Source of the DNA: Acanthamoeba lenticulata
Taxonomy: Eukaryota > Discosea > Longamoebia > Acanthamoebidae
Direction of reading: 5' to 3'
Length of the DNA: 39,421 bases
Assembly: GCA_002179805.1 (NCBI GenBank)
Contig: NAVB01000308.1
Location: forward strand, 1 to 39,421
In this document: one piece after another, positions 21,499-36,014 of the stretch
Numbering within the stretch: position 1 is the stretch's first letter
Layout of the letters: every line of letters begins with the position of its first letter
The notes under the pieces: generated by a model
Told to the model about the DNA's origin: nothing
The model's database searches: none
What the model saw: only the letters and a program-made list of their open reading frames with translations
Position numbers and translations under genes: made by a program

Positions 21499-24400
21499 AT
21501 GTCGAATCTGCAGTCCATTTTCAACCCCTCCGCAGAGAGCAGCAAGCAGCCGCAACAAGCCGCTGCCATCCTCCAACCAATCCAAGAAGAACAACAACAA
21601 ACACAGCCGCGCCAGGCCACCGTCAACGACGAAGACTCCCACTCTGAGGAAATGGACCGTGCGCAGCAGCTGAACCCTTCCACCGCTACTTCCCGGCCCC
21701 GAAAGTTGTCACTCACTCGTACGAGAGCGCTTGTCCGTCGTTTTCGTTCTTCTTCTTTCTTGTTTGTGCTACTACGCGAAGCCGTCCCCACATGGGGCTC
21801 TTCCCTTTTGGCCTCCTTTGCGGCTGACTGCCGAGAGAAAAAGGGGGAAGGAGTCCCCGGAATGCTCACCCTTTTTGGGGGGCCTGTTTTACGCTTTCGG
21901 CAGCGGAAGATGAGAACTGGACGGTGCTGGACAGGAAGGAAATGGTCTCCGAAGAGGCCTTCGACGACTGGAAGATACAGAGAACCGCCGAGCGCTCTGC
22001 CGCGAAGCAGAAGCAACAGAGCCCCGAAAAAGTACACTTGACCGCCAACGTTGTTCGGGGACTTTTTATTTTTTATTTTTCTCTGACCAATGGAACATTT
22101 TCACTTGTCTGGAGAAACATTCCGTTAACTCCGACATTTTTTTATCTTTCCGTAGGTGCCGGTGAAGCTGTCGTCCAAGCTACACGTATGGGTGCCCATC
22201 GAGCTGATGTCGGTGGTGCAGTCCATCTGGGCTCGTGCTCAGCCCGACGACGTGGAACGGGATGGCGAGCCGTTCCACGCCCACGAAATTCGCATCTGGT
22301 CGCGCTTCCTCCTCGCCATCCATCAAACGAAACCAACTACGTGCGTCTCTTCTCTTTTTTCTTTTCAATTTACTTATTTATTTTCTAGGCGTTTAGGTTT
22401 TCCTTACTTACTTTCTCCCGAACGCAGTGCGACGTCGAACGGCCAGGACTCGCAGTCACTCTCTCCGGCCTCGCGCTCTTATCTTCTGCGCGTCGCATTT
22501 GCCGAGTTTGTGTCGGCCCTCCAAGGCAACAACGTGCATGCCGTCCTCGCCGAACTCCACAAGTACACCCCTTCCCCCTTCTCAAGTACGCCATGTCATG
22601 AGCTCACTCGAGTGGGCCCCAACAGACATGATGAAACACCGACCGAGATCCACAAGGTCCTTCAGTGCTACACAGCCGTGCTGGCCGAACTGAGGCAGGC
22701 CGGCCACAAGAGCGACGTGGCCGCGCCGCTCATCAACACCGCCAGCGGCCTGTTTGGCCTGGCCAAGAAGCGCACCGTGGGGCTCTTTGCCCTGTTCGGC
22801 GGGCAGGGCGTCAACTGGCTCCGCGAGCTGCGGACCAACTACGAGGTCTATGTCGACGTGCGGCCCACGATCGAGGCCGCCATCGCCGCGCTGCAGAAGC
22901 AGGCCACGCACCTGCTGGAGAAGGAGGAGGACTCGGCCACGGCCGACAGCGGTGTCAAGGGCTTCACCGAGCTGTTTGCCCATGGCCTCAACATCCTCGA
23001 GTGGATCACGGACGACACTGCCGCCGTGCCTCCGGCGACCTACCTGGCCTCGGCCCCCATCTCCTATCCCATGATCGGCCTCACGGCCCTCATCAACTAC
23101 CTCATCTGCATCAAGACCTGGAACCTCAGCCCGGCTGAGGTCGTCTCCCACTTCAAGGGCGTCACCGGTGCGTTCTTCCGCCGTTTATTGAAATAGTTTG
23201 AAATGTTTCCAAGATATTAATGAAATGAATATTGGGGGTCGGGCACAGGTCACTCGCAGGGCATCCTGGCAGCCCTCGTGTTCGCGGCGTCCAAGACGGA
23301 GGAGGAGCTGGTCGAGAACATCATCAGCTCGGTCCAGTACCTGTTCTGGATGGGCGTGCGCCTCCAGCAGGCCGTCACGTTCCCGTCCTTCATCGAGGCC
23401 CAGCGCACGGACATCCTCAAGGAGTCCAAGAAGATCCACGGCTCGCGCAACCCGACACCGATGATGGTCGTCCTCCACCTGCAGCCGCAAGTCGTGCAGA
23501 AATACGTCGACCTCCTGAACCGCAAGCTGAGCGACGAGCCCAGCCGCCAATTGGAGATCGCACTCCAGAACGGGCCGCGCGCCGTCGTGGTCGTGGGCCA
23601 TCCCGAGTCCCTGCACTCGCTCTCGATGCTGCTCAACGAGAAGGAGACCCGCAAGGAGGACAACATCGACCAGTCCCGCGTGCCGCATTCCAAGCGCAAG
23701 CGCGAGTTCCGTCTGGTCTACCTGCCAGTCTCGGTCCCGTTCCACTCGCAGCTGCTCAAGGGCGCCGTCCACTGGGTCCGCGAGGACGTCAAGCGCCTTC
23801 GCGAGAAGGGCGGCCGCCTGTGGTCCATCCGCGGTGAGGACCTTTCCATTCCGGTCTACTCGACGCTCGACGGCAGCGACCTGCGCTCCGTGGGCGTCGA
23901 GCTGGTCGACCGGCTGGTCGACCTCCAGTGCGTCGAGCACGTCAACTGGCTTCAGGCTACCGAGAAGATCTCCCGTCGGCGTGAGGTATGCGAACTTTGG
24001 CTTGCCTCTATTAAATTATAATTTGTCTTTTTTATAAAAATTTTTAGTATTTCGCAAACTAAATTGTAACAATGATGAACAGGGCATCACGCATGTGGTC
24101 GACTTCGGCCCGGGCCAGATGTCCGGCGCGGTATCCTTCACGTCCAAGAACAAGGAGGGCTCCGGCGTGCAGTTCGTCATGGCCGGCGCGTTCCAGCCGT
24201 TCGAGGAGGACCTCGTGGTGGCCGACAAGTCGGTCCTCTTCGACACCCGCAGCGAGGCCATCCCGTTCGCGCTCGACTGGGAGACCGAGTTCGGGCCGCG
24301 GCTCATCCAGCGCAAGGTCGACGGCAAGCTCATCGTCGACACCAAGTACACGCGCGTCATGGGCAAGCCGCCCGTCATGGTCGCCGGCATGACGCCCACC

Positions 24401-27400
24401 ACAGCCAGCCACCAGGTACGCGCGCACACGTCTTGCCACGTCACGCCGCGCTGGCTCGCCTCAGCTCACTTGGCCACGGCTTCTCTCGGGCACAGATCGT
24501 GGCCGCCACCTTAAACGCGGGCTACCACGGCGAGCTTGCCGGCGGAGGCCTGCCCACGGAGGAGATTGTGAGGAAGAGGCTCGACCAGCTGGTGGAGAGC
24601 ATGGACGAAGGGCACGGCATCACCCTCAACCTGCTCTACCTCAACCCGCGCCTGTGGAACCTCCAGTTCCCGCTTCTCGTCAAGCTCCGCAAGCAGGGCT
24701 ATCCCATCGGTGCGCCAGCAGCCTCGCTTACCCTTCTCGTCATCGTCGTCATCCGCCTGCTGCTTGCGTCCTTGTGCTGACAATTATCAATTGATTCCTG
24801 TTCTGCGCCGCGCAGAGGGCGTGTGTGTGGCCGCGGGCGTGCCGTCGCTCGAGAAGTCGGCCGAGATCATTGACGCCATGAAGCGCGCCGACATCAAGCA
24901 CTTGGCCTTCAAGCCGGGCTCCATCGCCGCCATCCGGCTCGTGTGCCAGATCGCCGCGGCGCACCCCGACACCGACATCCTGCTCCAGTGGACCGGCGGC
25001 CGGGCCGGCGGCCACCATTCGTTCGAGGACTTCCACGAGCCCATCCTCCAGACCTACCCGCTCATCCGCAGCCAAAAGAACATCGTGCTCATCGGCGGCA
25101 GCGGCTTCGGCGACGCCGAGCACTCGTGGCCGTACCTCAACGGCTCGTGGTCGGTCAAGTTTGGGTACCAGCCGATGCCCTACGACGCGATCCTCATCGC
25201 CAGCCGCGTGATGGTGGCCAAGGAGGCCAACACGTCGCTCGAGGCCAAGCAGCTGCTGGTCAACACCCCCGGCATCGAGAACGAGGAGGAGTGGGAGAAC
25301 TCGTACCACACCTCGGCCGGCGGCATCGTCACGGTCAAGTCCGAGCTGGGCGAGCCCATCCACAAGGTCCTCACGCGCGGCCTCGAGGTCTGGAAGGATT
25401 TTGACGACCAGTTCTTCTCGCTGCCCAAGGAAAAGATGCTCCAGAAGATCATGGAGAAGAAGCAGTACATCATCAACCGCCTCAACGCCGACTTCCAGAA
25501 GGTCTACTTTGGCCGCACGCTGAGCGGCAAGGTGGTCGACCTGGCCGAGATGACCTACTACGAGGTGGCCCATCGGATGGTGTCCCTCATGTACATCGCG
25601 CCCGCCGACAACGAGGGCAAGGAGGGCCGGTGGATTGACAAGGGCTTCTTCGACCGCGTCCTCGACTTCTCACGACACACCGAGGAGCGGTTCATCAAGC
25701 GGTGGCCCGCGCTGGCCGAGCAGGGCGTCAAGGCCAAGTACACGAGCGCGCTGCCGCCGACCGCGCTCCTGCGGCGCCGGCCGTTCGAGTGGGTCGACCA
25801 GGTGTTCAAGACGGCCTACCCGGACGCCGCCGTGCAGCTGCTCTCGACCGAGGACGTCGACTACTTCATCCAGCTGTGCAAGCGCCGCATGGGCAAGCCG
25901 GTCAACTTTGTGCCGGTGATCGACGACCAGCTCCAGTTCTGGTTCAAGAAGGACTCGCTCTGGCAGTCCGAGGACCTCGACGCCGTGCAGGACCGCGACG
26001 TGGGCCGCGTCGTCATCCTCCAGGGCCCGATGGCCGTCCGGTTCTGCACCAAGGTCAACGAGCCCGTGGCCGAGATCCTCGACGGCATTCACGACGGCTG
26101 GATCCAGCTGCTCCGCGCATCCAAGCCCTATGCCCAGGAGGCGCGCCCCGTCCCGGCCATCGAATATCTGTCGACGCCGGTGCCCGCGCGCGTGCTCGGT
26201 GCCTTCCCTCAAGTGGAGCGCGTCGTGCGGGTCCACGTCGAGACCACGCCCGCGCCCGCGGCGTCCAGCAAGGACGAGGCCGCACCGAAGCCGCCGGCCG
26301 TGACGGTGGTCAACATCGAGCTGCCGCGCGACAAGAACCTCCTCCCCGAGAGCGCCCTCTGGTTCGAGTGGCTTTCGGCCGCCAAGAACTCGTGGTGGCG
26401 CGCCCTTCTCACCTCGCCCCACATCGTCCAAGGTATGCGCCATCTCATCGTTGGCCTGAGTCGTGTCGACAGAAACTCATCACACAACAACTACAGGGAA
26501 GAAGTACGTGAGCAACCCGTTCCGTCGGCTGCTCGAGCCCGCCGTGGGCCAGCGGTACCAGGTGCGTTCGCACTCGAGCCGGTGGCACGAGGATGTGGTC
26601 GAGGTCCTGCTCTTCGACGACATGGCCGGCAACGGCGGCCCGACGGCCTTGCTGGCCGCGCCGCTGAAGCACAAGCCGGTACTCCACATCAAGCGCGCCG
26701 CCGACCAGCGCGGGTTCTCGGTCACCATCTACCATCCCATCCCGGTCTCGTCGTCCGCCACGGCTTCACTGCGTTGGGAGATGGTCCCCTTGACCCTCAA
26801 CTACAGGTACCGTATTTTCAAAATCATTTCAATATTTTTATTTTATTTTTATTTTTCACGATTTACAAATGCGTGTTACTTGTTCGTCCAGGTACAACGC
26901 CACCCGGGCGTCCTCGCCCATCGCGCAGGTGATGAGCGGCTTCAACGATGCCGTGAAGGAATTCTACGGCAAGTTGTGGTTCTCCAATGCCGAGGAGGTA
27001 TCGAAGGAGATTGCCAAGAAGGAGCCGCTCAACGCCACCTTCTCCAACGTGTTTGAGATCAAGAGGCAGGCGATTGAGTTCTTCAGCGCGGCCATCGGCC
27101 GCAGCCTGGCCACCGACGGCAAGCTCCTTCAGGCGCCCACCGACTTTGCCATCGTCGCCGCCTGGGAGTCGCTCATCAAGTCGCTCTTCCTCAAGGTCAC
27201 CCTCCTCCACCTTTACCACCATCCCCATCAGATTCTTGGCATTCTGGAGCGCTGACATTCATTTGTGTCGACCACACAGGAGATCGATGGCAACCTGCTC
27301 CACCTGGTGCACCTCAACAACGGCTTCCGCAAGCTGTCGGACCCGACTTCGGCGCAGGCCTTTGCTGAGGGCGACACAGCGTTGATCAACATGGAGATCA

Positions 27401-30400
27401 CCAAGATGCGCAAGACCGTCTCCGGCCTCCAGATCGGGGTCGTGGGCCAGCTCCACAAGAAGGCTGACCCGGCGGCGCTGATCGAGATCCGCAGCGAGTT
27501 CCTCTTCCGCGGCAACGAGCTCCACGTGCTCGATGCCAAGCAGGCCGCGCCGCTACAGCTCGAGCAGGAGGAGCTCACCTTTGAGAAGACCAAGGACGCC
27601 TACACGCTGGTGATCAAGTCCAAAGAGGAGCTCGCCATCCTCCAGTCCAAGTCCTGGCTTCGCTGGAACTCGGAGGCCGACAAGAACAACCTCCGGCTGG
27701 GCGAGCGCCTCGTGTTCAAGTTCACGTCGCTCGAGATCCAGCGCCAGGTCGGCACTACGGCGCAGGGCGACGAGGCCGAGGCCTGGGCCGACGATGACCA
27801 GCCGCAGACAAGGCAGCAGCAACAGCAGCGGGTCAAGGTCGAGGGCGTCGTGTACAAGCTGAGCGGGCCCTCGTCGTTCGTGCCCACGCTGGCCTCGCTG
27901 GAGCGCGGCGATGAGCTCGAGCGCGAGATGATGAACGTCGTGGCCGCCATCGCCTACGAGCAGGCCGACGTGCGGGGCAACGTGCCCAGGGCCTTTGTCC
28001 AGCGCTTCGGTAAACCGCTCGAGCACGCCGTGTTCTTTGACAACGGCGGCTACCAGCTGCTCAACGTGTCCGACCGCATCGTGGTGCCGGCCGAGAGCGT
28101 CACCTATGCGCTGGCGTCGGGCGACCTCAATCCGATCCACACCAACAAGTACTTCTCCATCTTTGCCGAGCTGCCGCACGACACCATCACCCACGGCATG
28201 TGGACTTCGGCCAACGCGCGCCGCGTGATCGAGTCCTTCGTGGCCAAGCACCGGCCCGAGCGTGTCGTCGACTTCCACACCGAGTTTGTGGGCATGGTCA
28301 AACCGCGCGACCAGCTGCTCACTTCGGTGCGCCACGTCGGCATGAAGAACGGCCGCATGCTGGTCGAGATCGAGACCACCACGGAGCGCGGCGAGCTCGT
28401 GCTCAAGGGCTCGGCTGACGTCAAGGGCCCCAAGACCTGCTACGTCTTCACGGGCCAGGGCAGCGTTTCCGTCGGCATGGGCCTCGACCTCTACGGCTCC
28501 TCGCCCATCGCCAAGCAGATCTGGGACGCCGCCGTACGATCCGCCTCCCCTTGTTTCGTAATTTTTTCATTCTTATTTCACAAATGACTCATTTATTTGT
28601 GGTAAATTGCAGGATTTGTACTTCCAAGAGGAGTACGGCTTCTCGATCCTGCAGCTGGTCAAGGAGAACCCGAAGGAAATCACCATCTTCTTCGGCGGCA
28701 GCCGCGGCAGGAAGATCAAGAAGAACTACCAAAAGCTCACCTGCCAGGTGCAGGAGGAGTACGAGGAAGAGATCCCGGCTGTGCCGGCCGCCACCGAAGA
28801 GGGCGCTGCCACCGCGACGACGCCCAAGACCACCCAGCGCGTCACGCGCACGCGTACGCGCGAGAAGCCGCTGTTTGGGGACATCACCGAGACGTCGTCG
28901 TCGCACACGTTCAAGCACCCCGAGGGCCTCCTGTTCGCGACACAGTTCTCGCAGCCGGCGCTGGTGCTGGTCGAGCTCGCTGCGTTCGAGGACATGCGCG
29001 AGCGGGGCCTCATCCCGTCGGACGACTGCATCTTTGCCGGCCACTCGCTGGGCGAGTACGCCGCGCTGGCCTCCGTGGCCAAGGTGCTCACCATCGAGAG
29101 CCTTGTCGACATCGTCTTCCTGCGTGGCATGACCATGCAGAACTCGGTCATCCGCGACCAGGACGGCCACTCGCAGGTGCGTTGCTGCCCACCTCACCCG
29201 CCACCTTAAACTCTTGCTGACGTCACGTGCGTGCTTGTGGCCCACACGCACACAAACAGTATTCGATGGTGGCGGTCAACCCGCAGCGCGTGCACCCGTA
29301 CCTGTTCCGCGACGCCCACCTGGACCAGATCATCTCGATCATCTGCGCGAAGAACGACCAGTTGCTGCAGGTGGTCAACTACAACGTGGAGCACTACCAG
29401 TACGTGGTGGCCGGCGAGAACGGCAACCTCAACATCCTGGGCATGGTGATCGACGAGATCCACCAGCAGCTCAAGAAGCACGGCAAGGAGGCCAAGATCG
29501 ACCGCGCGTCGGTCGAGCAGCTGGTCGAGGCGGCCCTGCGCGAGACCGAGGAGAACGTGCGCGACCCGGTCACCCGCCGGATCGTGCTCAAGCGCGGCGT
29601 GGCCACGATCCCGCTCCCGGGCATCGACGTCCCGTTCCACTCGCGCTTCCTCAAGGACGGCGTCCCGGCCTTCCGGCAGATCCTGCTCCAGCGCATGTCG
29701 CCGCAGCAGCTCAACCCGAGCATCCTCGTCGGCCGCTACATCCCCAACGTGACCGCAGTCCCGTTCTCGCTCGACCGGGCCTACGTTCAGGCCCTGCGCG
29801 ACGAGACCCAGTCGCCCGTGCTCGACGACGTCCTGGCCCGGTTCGACGACCACCGCCGCGCGCCGCAGCAGCTGGCCTTCCACATACTGGTCGAGCTCCT
29901 GGCCTACCAGTTCGCCTCGCCCGTCCGCTGGATCGAGACCCAGAAGGTCATCTTTGCTCAGCTCGGCGTCGAGCGCCTCATCGAGGTCGGCCCGGCGCCC
30001 ACCTTGTCCCAGATGGCCAAGACCACGCTGGCCCTGGGCAACTACTCGCCTCTGGTCAAGCACGAGAACCTCTGGTACAACCGCGACCGCGACGTCATCT
30101 ATTACAACAAGGAGGACCCCCCTGCCGACGCCGGCGCGGCCGCGGCGCAGCCTGTGCCCGTCGAGTCCGTGGCGCCCACCACCCCGCCAGGCGGCGCGAC
30201 GCCGCCGCCGGTGGCCACGCCCACGCCGGTGACAGCGCCCACGCCCACGCCGTCGCTGCCGACGCCGCCCGCGTCGGCGGCGCCCGTGGTCGACGAGCGG
30301 CCGACGGCGCTCGAGTCGCTGTTGACGCTGCTCTCGATCAAGCTGCAAAAGGACATCGACACCATCCCGTCCACGACGTCGGTCAAGTCGCTCACCGGCG

Positions 30401-33400
30401 GCAAGTCGGCGCTGCAGAACGAGATCATCGGCGACGTCCAGAAGGAGTTCGAGAAGGAGCCCGAGGGCGCCGCCGAGATGGAGATCGTGACGCTCGCCGC
30501 CAAGCTGGCGGACGGACCCGACGGCAGCCACAAGCTCGGGTCCTTCCTCAACGGCCAGATCGCCAAGCTCATCAGCGGCAAGATGCCCGGCGGCTTCCCG
30601 CTCTCGTCGCTCAAGGGCTACTTGGCCGGCCGCTACGCACTGGGCGAGGGCCGCATCGAGGGCGTGCTTCTGCGCGGCCTGGCCGGTGAGCCCAAGGCCC
30701 GCCTGGCCAGCGAGGACGAGGCCAAGCGCTGGCTCGACGGCGTCGTGTCCGACTACGCGCGGGCCAAGGGCATCGCCCTGTTCGACGCCGCTGGCAGTGC
30801 CGGCAGCGATGGCGGCAACGCGGGCGCGCGCATGATCGACTCGGCGCTGCTGGACAAGCTCGAGGAGCGCGGCCGGTCGCTGGTGCGCGACCAGATGAAG
30901 GCCTTCTACAAGTACCTGGCCGAGAATCCGCTCGACAAGGAGGCCAAGGTCAAGCTCTTTGAGCAGTTGCTCCGCGAGAAGGCCGACGAGCTCAGCCTGT
31001 GGGTCAACGAGCACGGCGCCGAGTACGGCAACGGCATCCGGCCCATCTTTGACGCCAAGAAGGAGCGTCGCTACGACTCGGCCTGGAACTGGACCCGCCA
31101 GGACTGCCTCGTGCTCTACTACGATTACGCCTGCGGCCGCACGCGTCGGTGGAACAACGACATCCGCGAGCGGCTGTACAGGATCAAGAACCGCGCCACG
31201 CCCAACGCGTTCAACATGACCCAGTGGGCCAAGACCAAGGCCGTCACCGACGGCCACCCGGAGATCGTAAGCTTCATCAACATCCTGGGCGAGATCCTCC
31301 AGCGCGAGGTCGACAACTACCCGCTCTACCGCGAGCTCTCCATCCCGATGGCCCCCAAGCTCGAGGTGGACTGCAAGGGCTTCATCCAGTACATCGAGGT
31401 GCCCCGCCCGGGCGTCAAGGACATGACCGACTACGTCGCCGAGATGGAGAAGGGCGACCACCGCAGCAAGGCCGCCTCCGACGCCGACGAAGCTGCCGCC
31501 AAGGACGCCGAAGAGGACGGCGGGGACCAGATGGCGCTGCTCCTGCAGCAGCTCCGCACGCAAAAGGTCGACCCGGCCATCCTGGCCTCGATGGAGAAGC
31601 TCGTCGAGGAGAACGCCCGCAAGCGCCAGCAGGAGCAGGCCGAGAAGCAGAAGAAGCAAAAGGCCGCCCAGCCCTACATCTTCTGCCGCGGGCCGGCCGA
31701 GGAGGACCCCTCGCACCGGACCTACGAGGCCAAGTCCACGGCCAAGTACATGGCCGTCCTGCGCGAGATGGCCTCCCAGGGCGTCACTTTCCACGACAAG
31801 ACGATCCTCATCACCGGCTGCGGGCGAGACTCGATCGGCCTCGAGATCGTCAAGGCCATGCTGCGCGGCGGCGCTAAGATCTACGCCACGACGTCGCGCT
31901 TCTCGTCGTCGGGCAGCAGCTTCTACCACCAGCTGTTTGACCAGCACGGCACCAAGACCTCGCAGCTCATCATCCTCCCCTTCAACCAGTCCTCCCAGCA
32001 GGACGTGCAGGCCCTCGTCGACTACATTTACGACAAGGAGGGCGCCGACCTCGACTACATCATCCCCTTCGCCGCCATCCCCGAGGGCGGGCGCGTACGT
32101 GCATTCCATGCATTCCATACCTATTTATTCTGTTTTTTAATCGAGAATTTACATTTTTTATTCTTTTGTTTGTAGGACATTGGGTCGATCGACGGCAAGT
32201 CGGAGCTGGCGCATCGCCTGATGCTGACCAACACGATCCGCCTCATCGGCGCGGTCAAGAACAAGAAGGAATCGCGCTCGATCGTGACCCGTCCGGCCCA
32301 CGTGCTGCTGCCGCTCTCGCCCAACCACGGTGTGTTCGGCTTCGACGGCCTCTACGCCGAGAGCAAGCTGGGTCTCGAGGCTCTCCTCAACAAGTGGAAG
32401 GCCGAGGGCTGGGCCAACTACCTGTCGCTGGCCGGCGCCGTCATCGGCTGGACGCGCGGCACAGGCCTCATGAAGGGCAACAACCTGCTGGCCGTGGGCA
32501 TTGAGCAGCTGGGCGTTCGCACCTTCACCACCCAGGAGATCTGCTTCAACTGCGTCGGCCTCCTCCATCCCAAGTATGTCCCGCTTTACCACGCGCACAT
32601 ATTTGGCATTCTTGGTTTTAACGGTTCATATCCTACATAGGATGGTGGCCGAGGCGCAGAAGGAGCCCGTCCTGGCCGACCTGAGCGGCGGCCTCCTCAG
32701 AATCAAGGACCTCGGCGCCGTCCTCAACGACCTGCGCGCGTCGATCAACGAGGAAGCTGCGGTCCGCAAGGCCGTCTACGCCGACACGCAGAAGGACAAG
32801 GAGCTGGAGAACAACCAGACCGTCGCGACCTCGACCACGGCCGGACACGCCATTCGGCCGCGCGCCAACATCAACGTGCAGTTCCCGGCGCTGCCGACCA
32901 AGGACCGCCTGGCGCAGCTCAAGCACCTCAAGGGCATGGTCGACATGGAGCGCGTGGTGGTGGTCACCGGCTTTGGCGAGGTCGGGCCCTACGGCTCGGC
33001 CCGCACGCGGTGGGAGATGGAAGCCTACGGTGAGTTCTCCATGGAGGGCTGCATCGAGCTGGCCTGGATGATGGGCCTCATCCGCTACCGCACCGACGAT
33101 GCCCGCACGGGCTGGGTCGATGCCAAGACCGGCGAGCCCGTCAACGACGACGCCATCAAGGCGCGCTACGAGAAGCTCATCCTCGAGAACACCGTACGTC
33201 GGCTCTTCCTCATTCCGTGCATTCCATTCGTTCCTCACGCGCTTGTGAATCTCTGCGCAGGGAATCCGGATCATCGAGCCGTCGCTGTTTGGCGGCTATG
33301 AGCCGAGCAAGAAGATGTTTTTGCACCAGGTGGCCATCAACGAGGACATGGGCCCGCTCGAGGTGTCGTCCGAGGCCGAGGCGCAGGCCTTCAAGCGGCA

Positions 33401-36014
33401 GCACGGTGAGGCCGTGGAGATCATCGAGAAGGACGGCGTGTTCTCAGTCCTGATCAAGCGCGGCGGCGTGCTTTACATTCCCAAGGCCCTCAAGTTCGAC
33501 CGATTCGTGGCCGGCCAGATCCCGACCTCGTGGGACCCGACCATCTTCGGCCTCCCGGAGGAGATCGTCAAGCAGGTCGACCCGGTGACCCTCTACACGC
33601 TGGTCTCCACCGCCGAGGCCCTGGTCTCGGCCGGCGTGACCGACCCCTACGAGTTCTACGAGTACGTGCACGTGTCCCAGGTGGGCAACACCATCGGCGG
33701 CGGCTTTGGCGGCATGAAGAGCGTCCGCGCCATGCATCGCTCCGTTCTTCTCGAGGAGCCCGTCCAGGGCGACGCCCTCCAGGAGCAGTTCATCAACACC
33801 GTCGCGGCCTACGTCAACATGCTCCTCCTCTCCTCCAGGTCAGCCATCCCTTCCATTTTTCATTATTTTGTTATTTTAATTTTTTGCTATTATTTTATAG
33901 AACAATTTTTAATATTTTTTCGATTTCTTTGTGGCCAGTGGCCCGATCAAGACGCCGGTGGGCGCCTGCGCGACGGCCGTGGGCTCGATCGAGATCGGCG
34001 TGGAGACGATCCAGACCGGGAAGGCCAAGATCGTGGTCGTGGGCGGCTACGACGACTTTAGCGAGGAGGGCTCCTACGGGTTCGCCTCGATGAAGGCCAC
34101 CTCCAACTCCGAGGCCGAGATGGAGGCCGGCCGTCCCCCCGCCGAGATGTCCCGCCCGGCCACCTCGACCCGCAGCGGCTTCATGGAGTCGCAGGGCGCC
34201 GGCGTGCAGATTCTCATGTCCGCCGATCTCGCCATCAAGGTTTGTTTTCCCTTTCTTTTTCTTTTTTCTTTTAATCATTCTTCACATTTTAGTCGATTTT
34301 TGTGCTGACGTGGCGGCGAACAGATGGGCGTGCCGATCTACGGCATCGTGAGCCATGTGGCGACGGCGACGGACAAGAACGGGCGCAGCGTGCCGGCCCC
34401 GGGCAAGGGCCTGCTGGTGACGGCCCGTCAGCAGAACGCGCTGCTCCCGTCGCCCCTGCTCGACGTCGAGTACCGGCGCAGGAACCTGGAGGCCGAGCTG
34501 GCCAAGGTCGACGAGTGGTACAAGGCCGAGCTCGAGTTCCTCGAACGGTGGCTGCGGGAGCAGATCGTGCGCGGCGGCCTGAGCGAGGAGCAGCAGGTCA
34601 CGCTGGTCCGCGAGCAGCGCGAGTCGCTCGAGATCAAGTTCCGCCACCGCCGGACGGCGGCGATGGCCGTCTGGGGCAACGACTTTTACCGCAACGACCC
34701 CTACATCTCGCCGCTGACGGGCGGCCTCGCCGTGTGGGGCCTCACCATCGACGACGTCGAGGTGGCCTCGTTCCACGGCACCGGCACGGCGGCCAACGAC
34801 ATCAACGAGTCGCAGCTGCTGCAGAAGCAGCTCGAGCACTTGGGCCGCACGACGGGCAACTGCATCCTGAGCATCTTCCAGAAGTACCTCACGGGCCACC
34901 CCAAGGGCGCCGCCGCCGCGTGGATGCTCAACGGCCTGCTCCAGTCCATGATGACCGGCATCGTCCCGGGCAACCGCAACGCCGACAACATCGACAAGGA
35001 GCTCGAGGCCTGCGACCACATCGTCTTCCTCAACCGCTCGCTTCACACCTACGGCTTCAAGGCCGGCCTCCTCAAGAGCTTCGGCTTTGGCCAAGGTTCA
35101 TCGTCTCTTCTCCTTTTTTTAAATGCTTAAGTCTCACGCGTCCACCGCACACACGCGCACCGCACACACACGCACACACAGTGGGTGGCGAGATTCTGGT
35201 GATCCACCCGGACTATGTGCTGGCGCAGCTGGCCCCGGAGGAACTCGACGCCTATGCCGAGCGCAGGCAGAAGCGCTACAACAGGGCCTACCGCCACTGG
35301 CACGACGCGCTGACCCAGCGCAAGGCCTTTGTCATGGTCAAGGACCACGCGCCCTACACCTACGGCGAGGAGCAAAAGGTCTATCTCAACCCCAAGGCCC
35401 GCGCCACGTTCGACGGCGTCTCGTGGTCCTTCCCGCAGACCGACCGCCGCAAGCTCTACGCCCAGAAGAACGGCAGTGGTGGCGGATCGTCGTCGCCCAC
35501 GTCGGCATCCAAGGCCAGCCGCAGCGGCAGCTCGACGCCGCGCGGCAAGTCGTCGGCGCGCACCAACCTCGAGGTGACGCTGCGCGAGATGGGCGAGGGC
35601 CTGCGCGCGCCCAACGACCGCGGCATCGGCGTCGACACGCAGCTGATATCCGAGATCGAGGTGTCCATCTCCAACAGCACCAACTTCCTGAGCCGCAACT
35701 TCACGCCAGACGAGGTCAACTACTGCCGCTCGACGGGCGACCCGGCCGCCAGCTTCGCCGGCCGCTGGGCCGCCAAGGAGGCCGTCGTCAAGGCCATCTC
35801 CTCGTGCGACGACAACGAGCGCTCGCGCGAGCTGTGGGAAGGCGGCGGCGCGGCCCTGCGCGACATCGAGATCCTGCGTGGCCCGTCGGGCGCGCCGAGG
35901 GTGGTGCTGCACGGCCACGCCCAGACGGTGGCGTCTGTCCTTGGCATCAACTCGATCAAGGTCACCATCTCCCACTCGGGCGAGTACGCGATTGCTCAGG
36001 CCTTGGCGCAGTAG
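21499..36014 (+). CDS. FAS: Single-chain fungal-type type I fatty acid synthase (AT-ER-DH-MPT-ACP-KR-KS-PPT)
   Basis: Exons: 21499-21718, 21904-22031, 22156-22340, 22428-23167, 23249-23985, 24083-24415, 24496-24709, 24816-26432, 26497-26806, 26892-27195, 27280-28533, 28613-29176, 29260-32094, 32176-32573, 32641-33193, 33261-33838, 33939-34239, 34324-35095, 35182-36014; 4,291 residues. It joins the fungal beta and alpha subunits. Acetyltransferase: [10 protein letters not shown] and GHSQG (about 425). Enoyl reductase: [20 protein letters not shown] (about 912). Dehydratase: [13 protein letters not shown] (about 1880). Malonyl/palmitoyl transferase: [22 protein letters not shown] (about 2157). 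A Pro/Thr/Ala linker leads to the acyl carrier domain, [12 protein letters not shown], with the pantetheine Ser near 2585. Ketoreductase: [17 protein letters not shown]. Ketosynthase: [12 protein letters not shown] (about 3665), [14 protein letters not shown]. The C-terminal phosphopantetheinyl transferase has [13 protein letters not shown] and [13 protein letters not shown]. All active-site motifs I looked for are intact, so it should make long-chain acyl-CoA in the cytosol and activate its own carrier domain. Confidence 0.94.

Noticed and set aside
22586..22625. Possible 40-nt intron in the fatty acid synthase (GTACGCC to CAACAG).
   Set aside because: Removing it breaks the phase, it is very short, and the sequence reads through openly into the correct downstream frame, so I kept it as exon.
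29206..32118. Open frame of about 970 codons on the minus strand opposite the synthase.
   Set aside because: It is the antisense of the GC-rich synthase exon 13; the composition (Val, Leu, Gly, Arg rich) mirrors codon bias and shows no domain.
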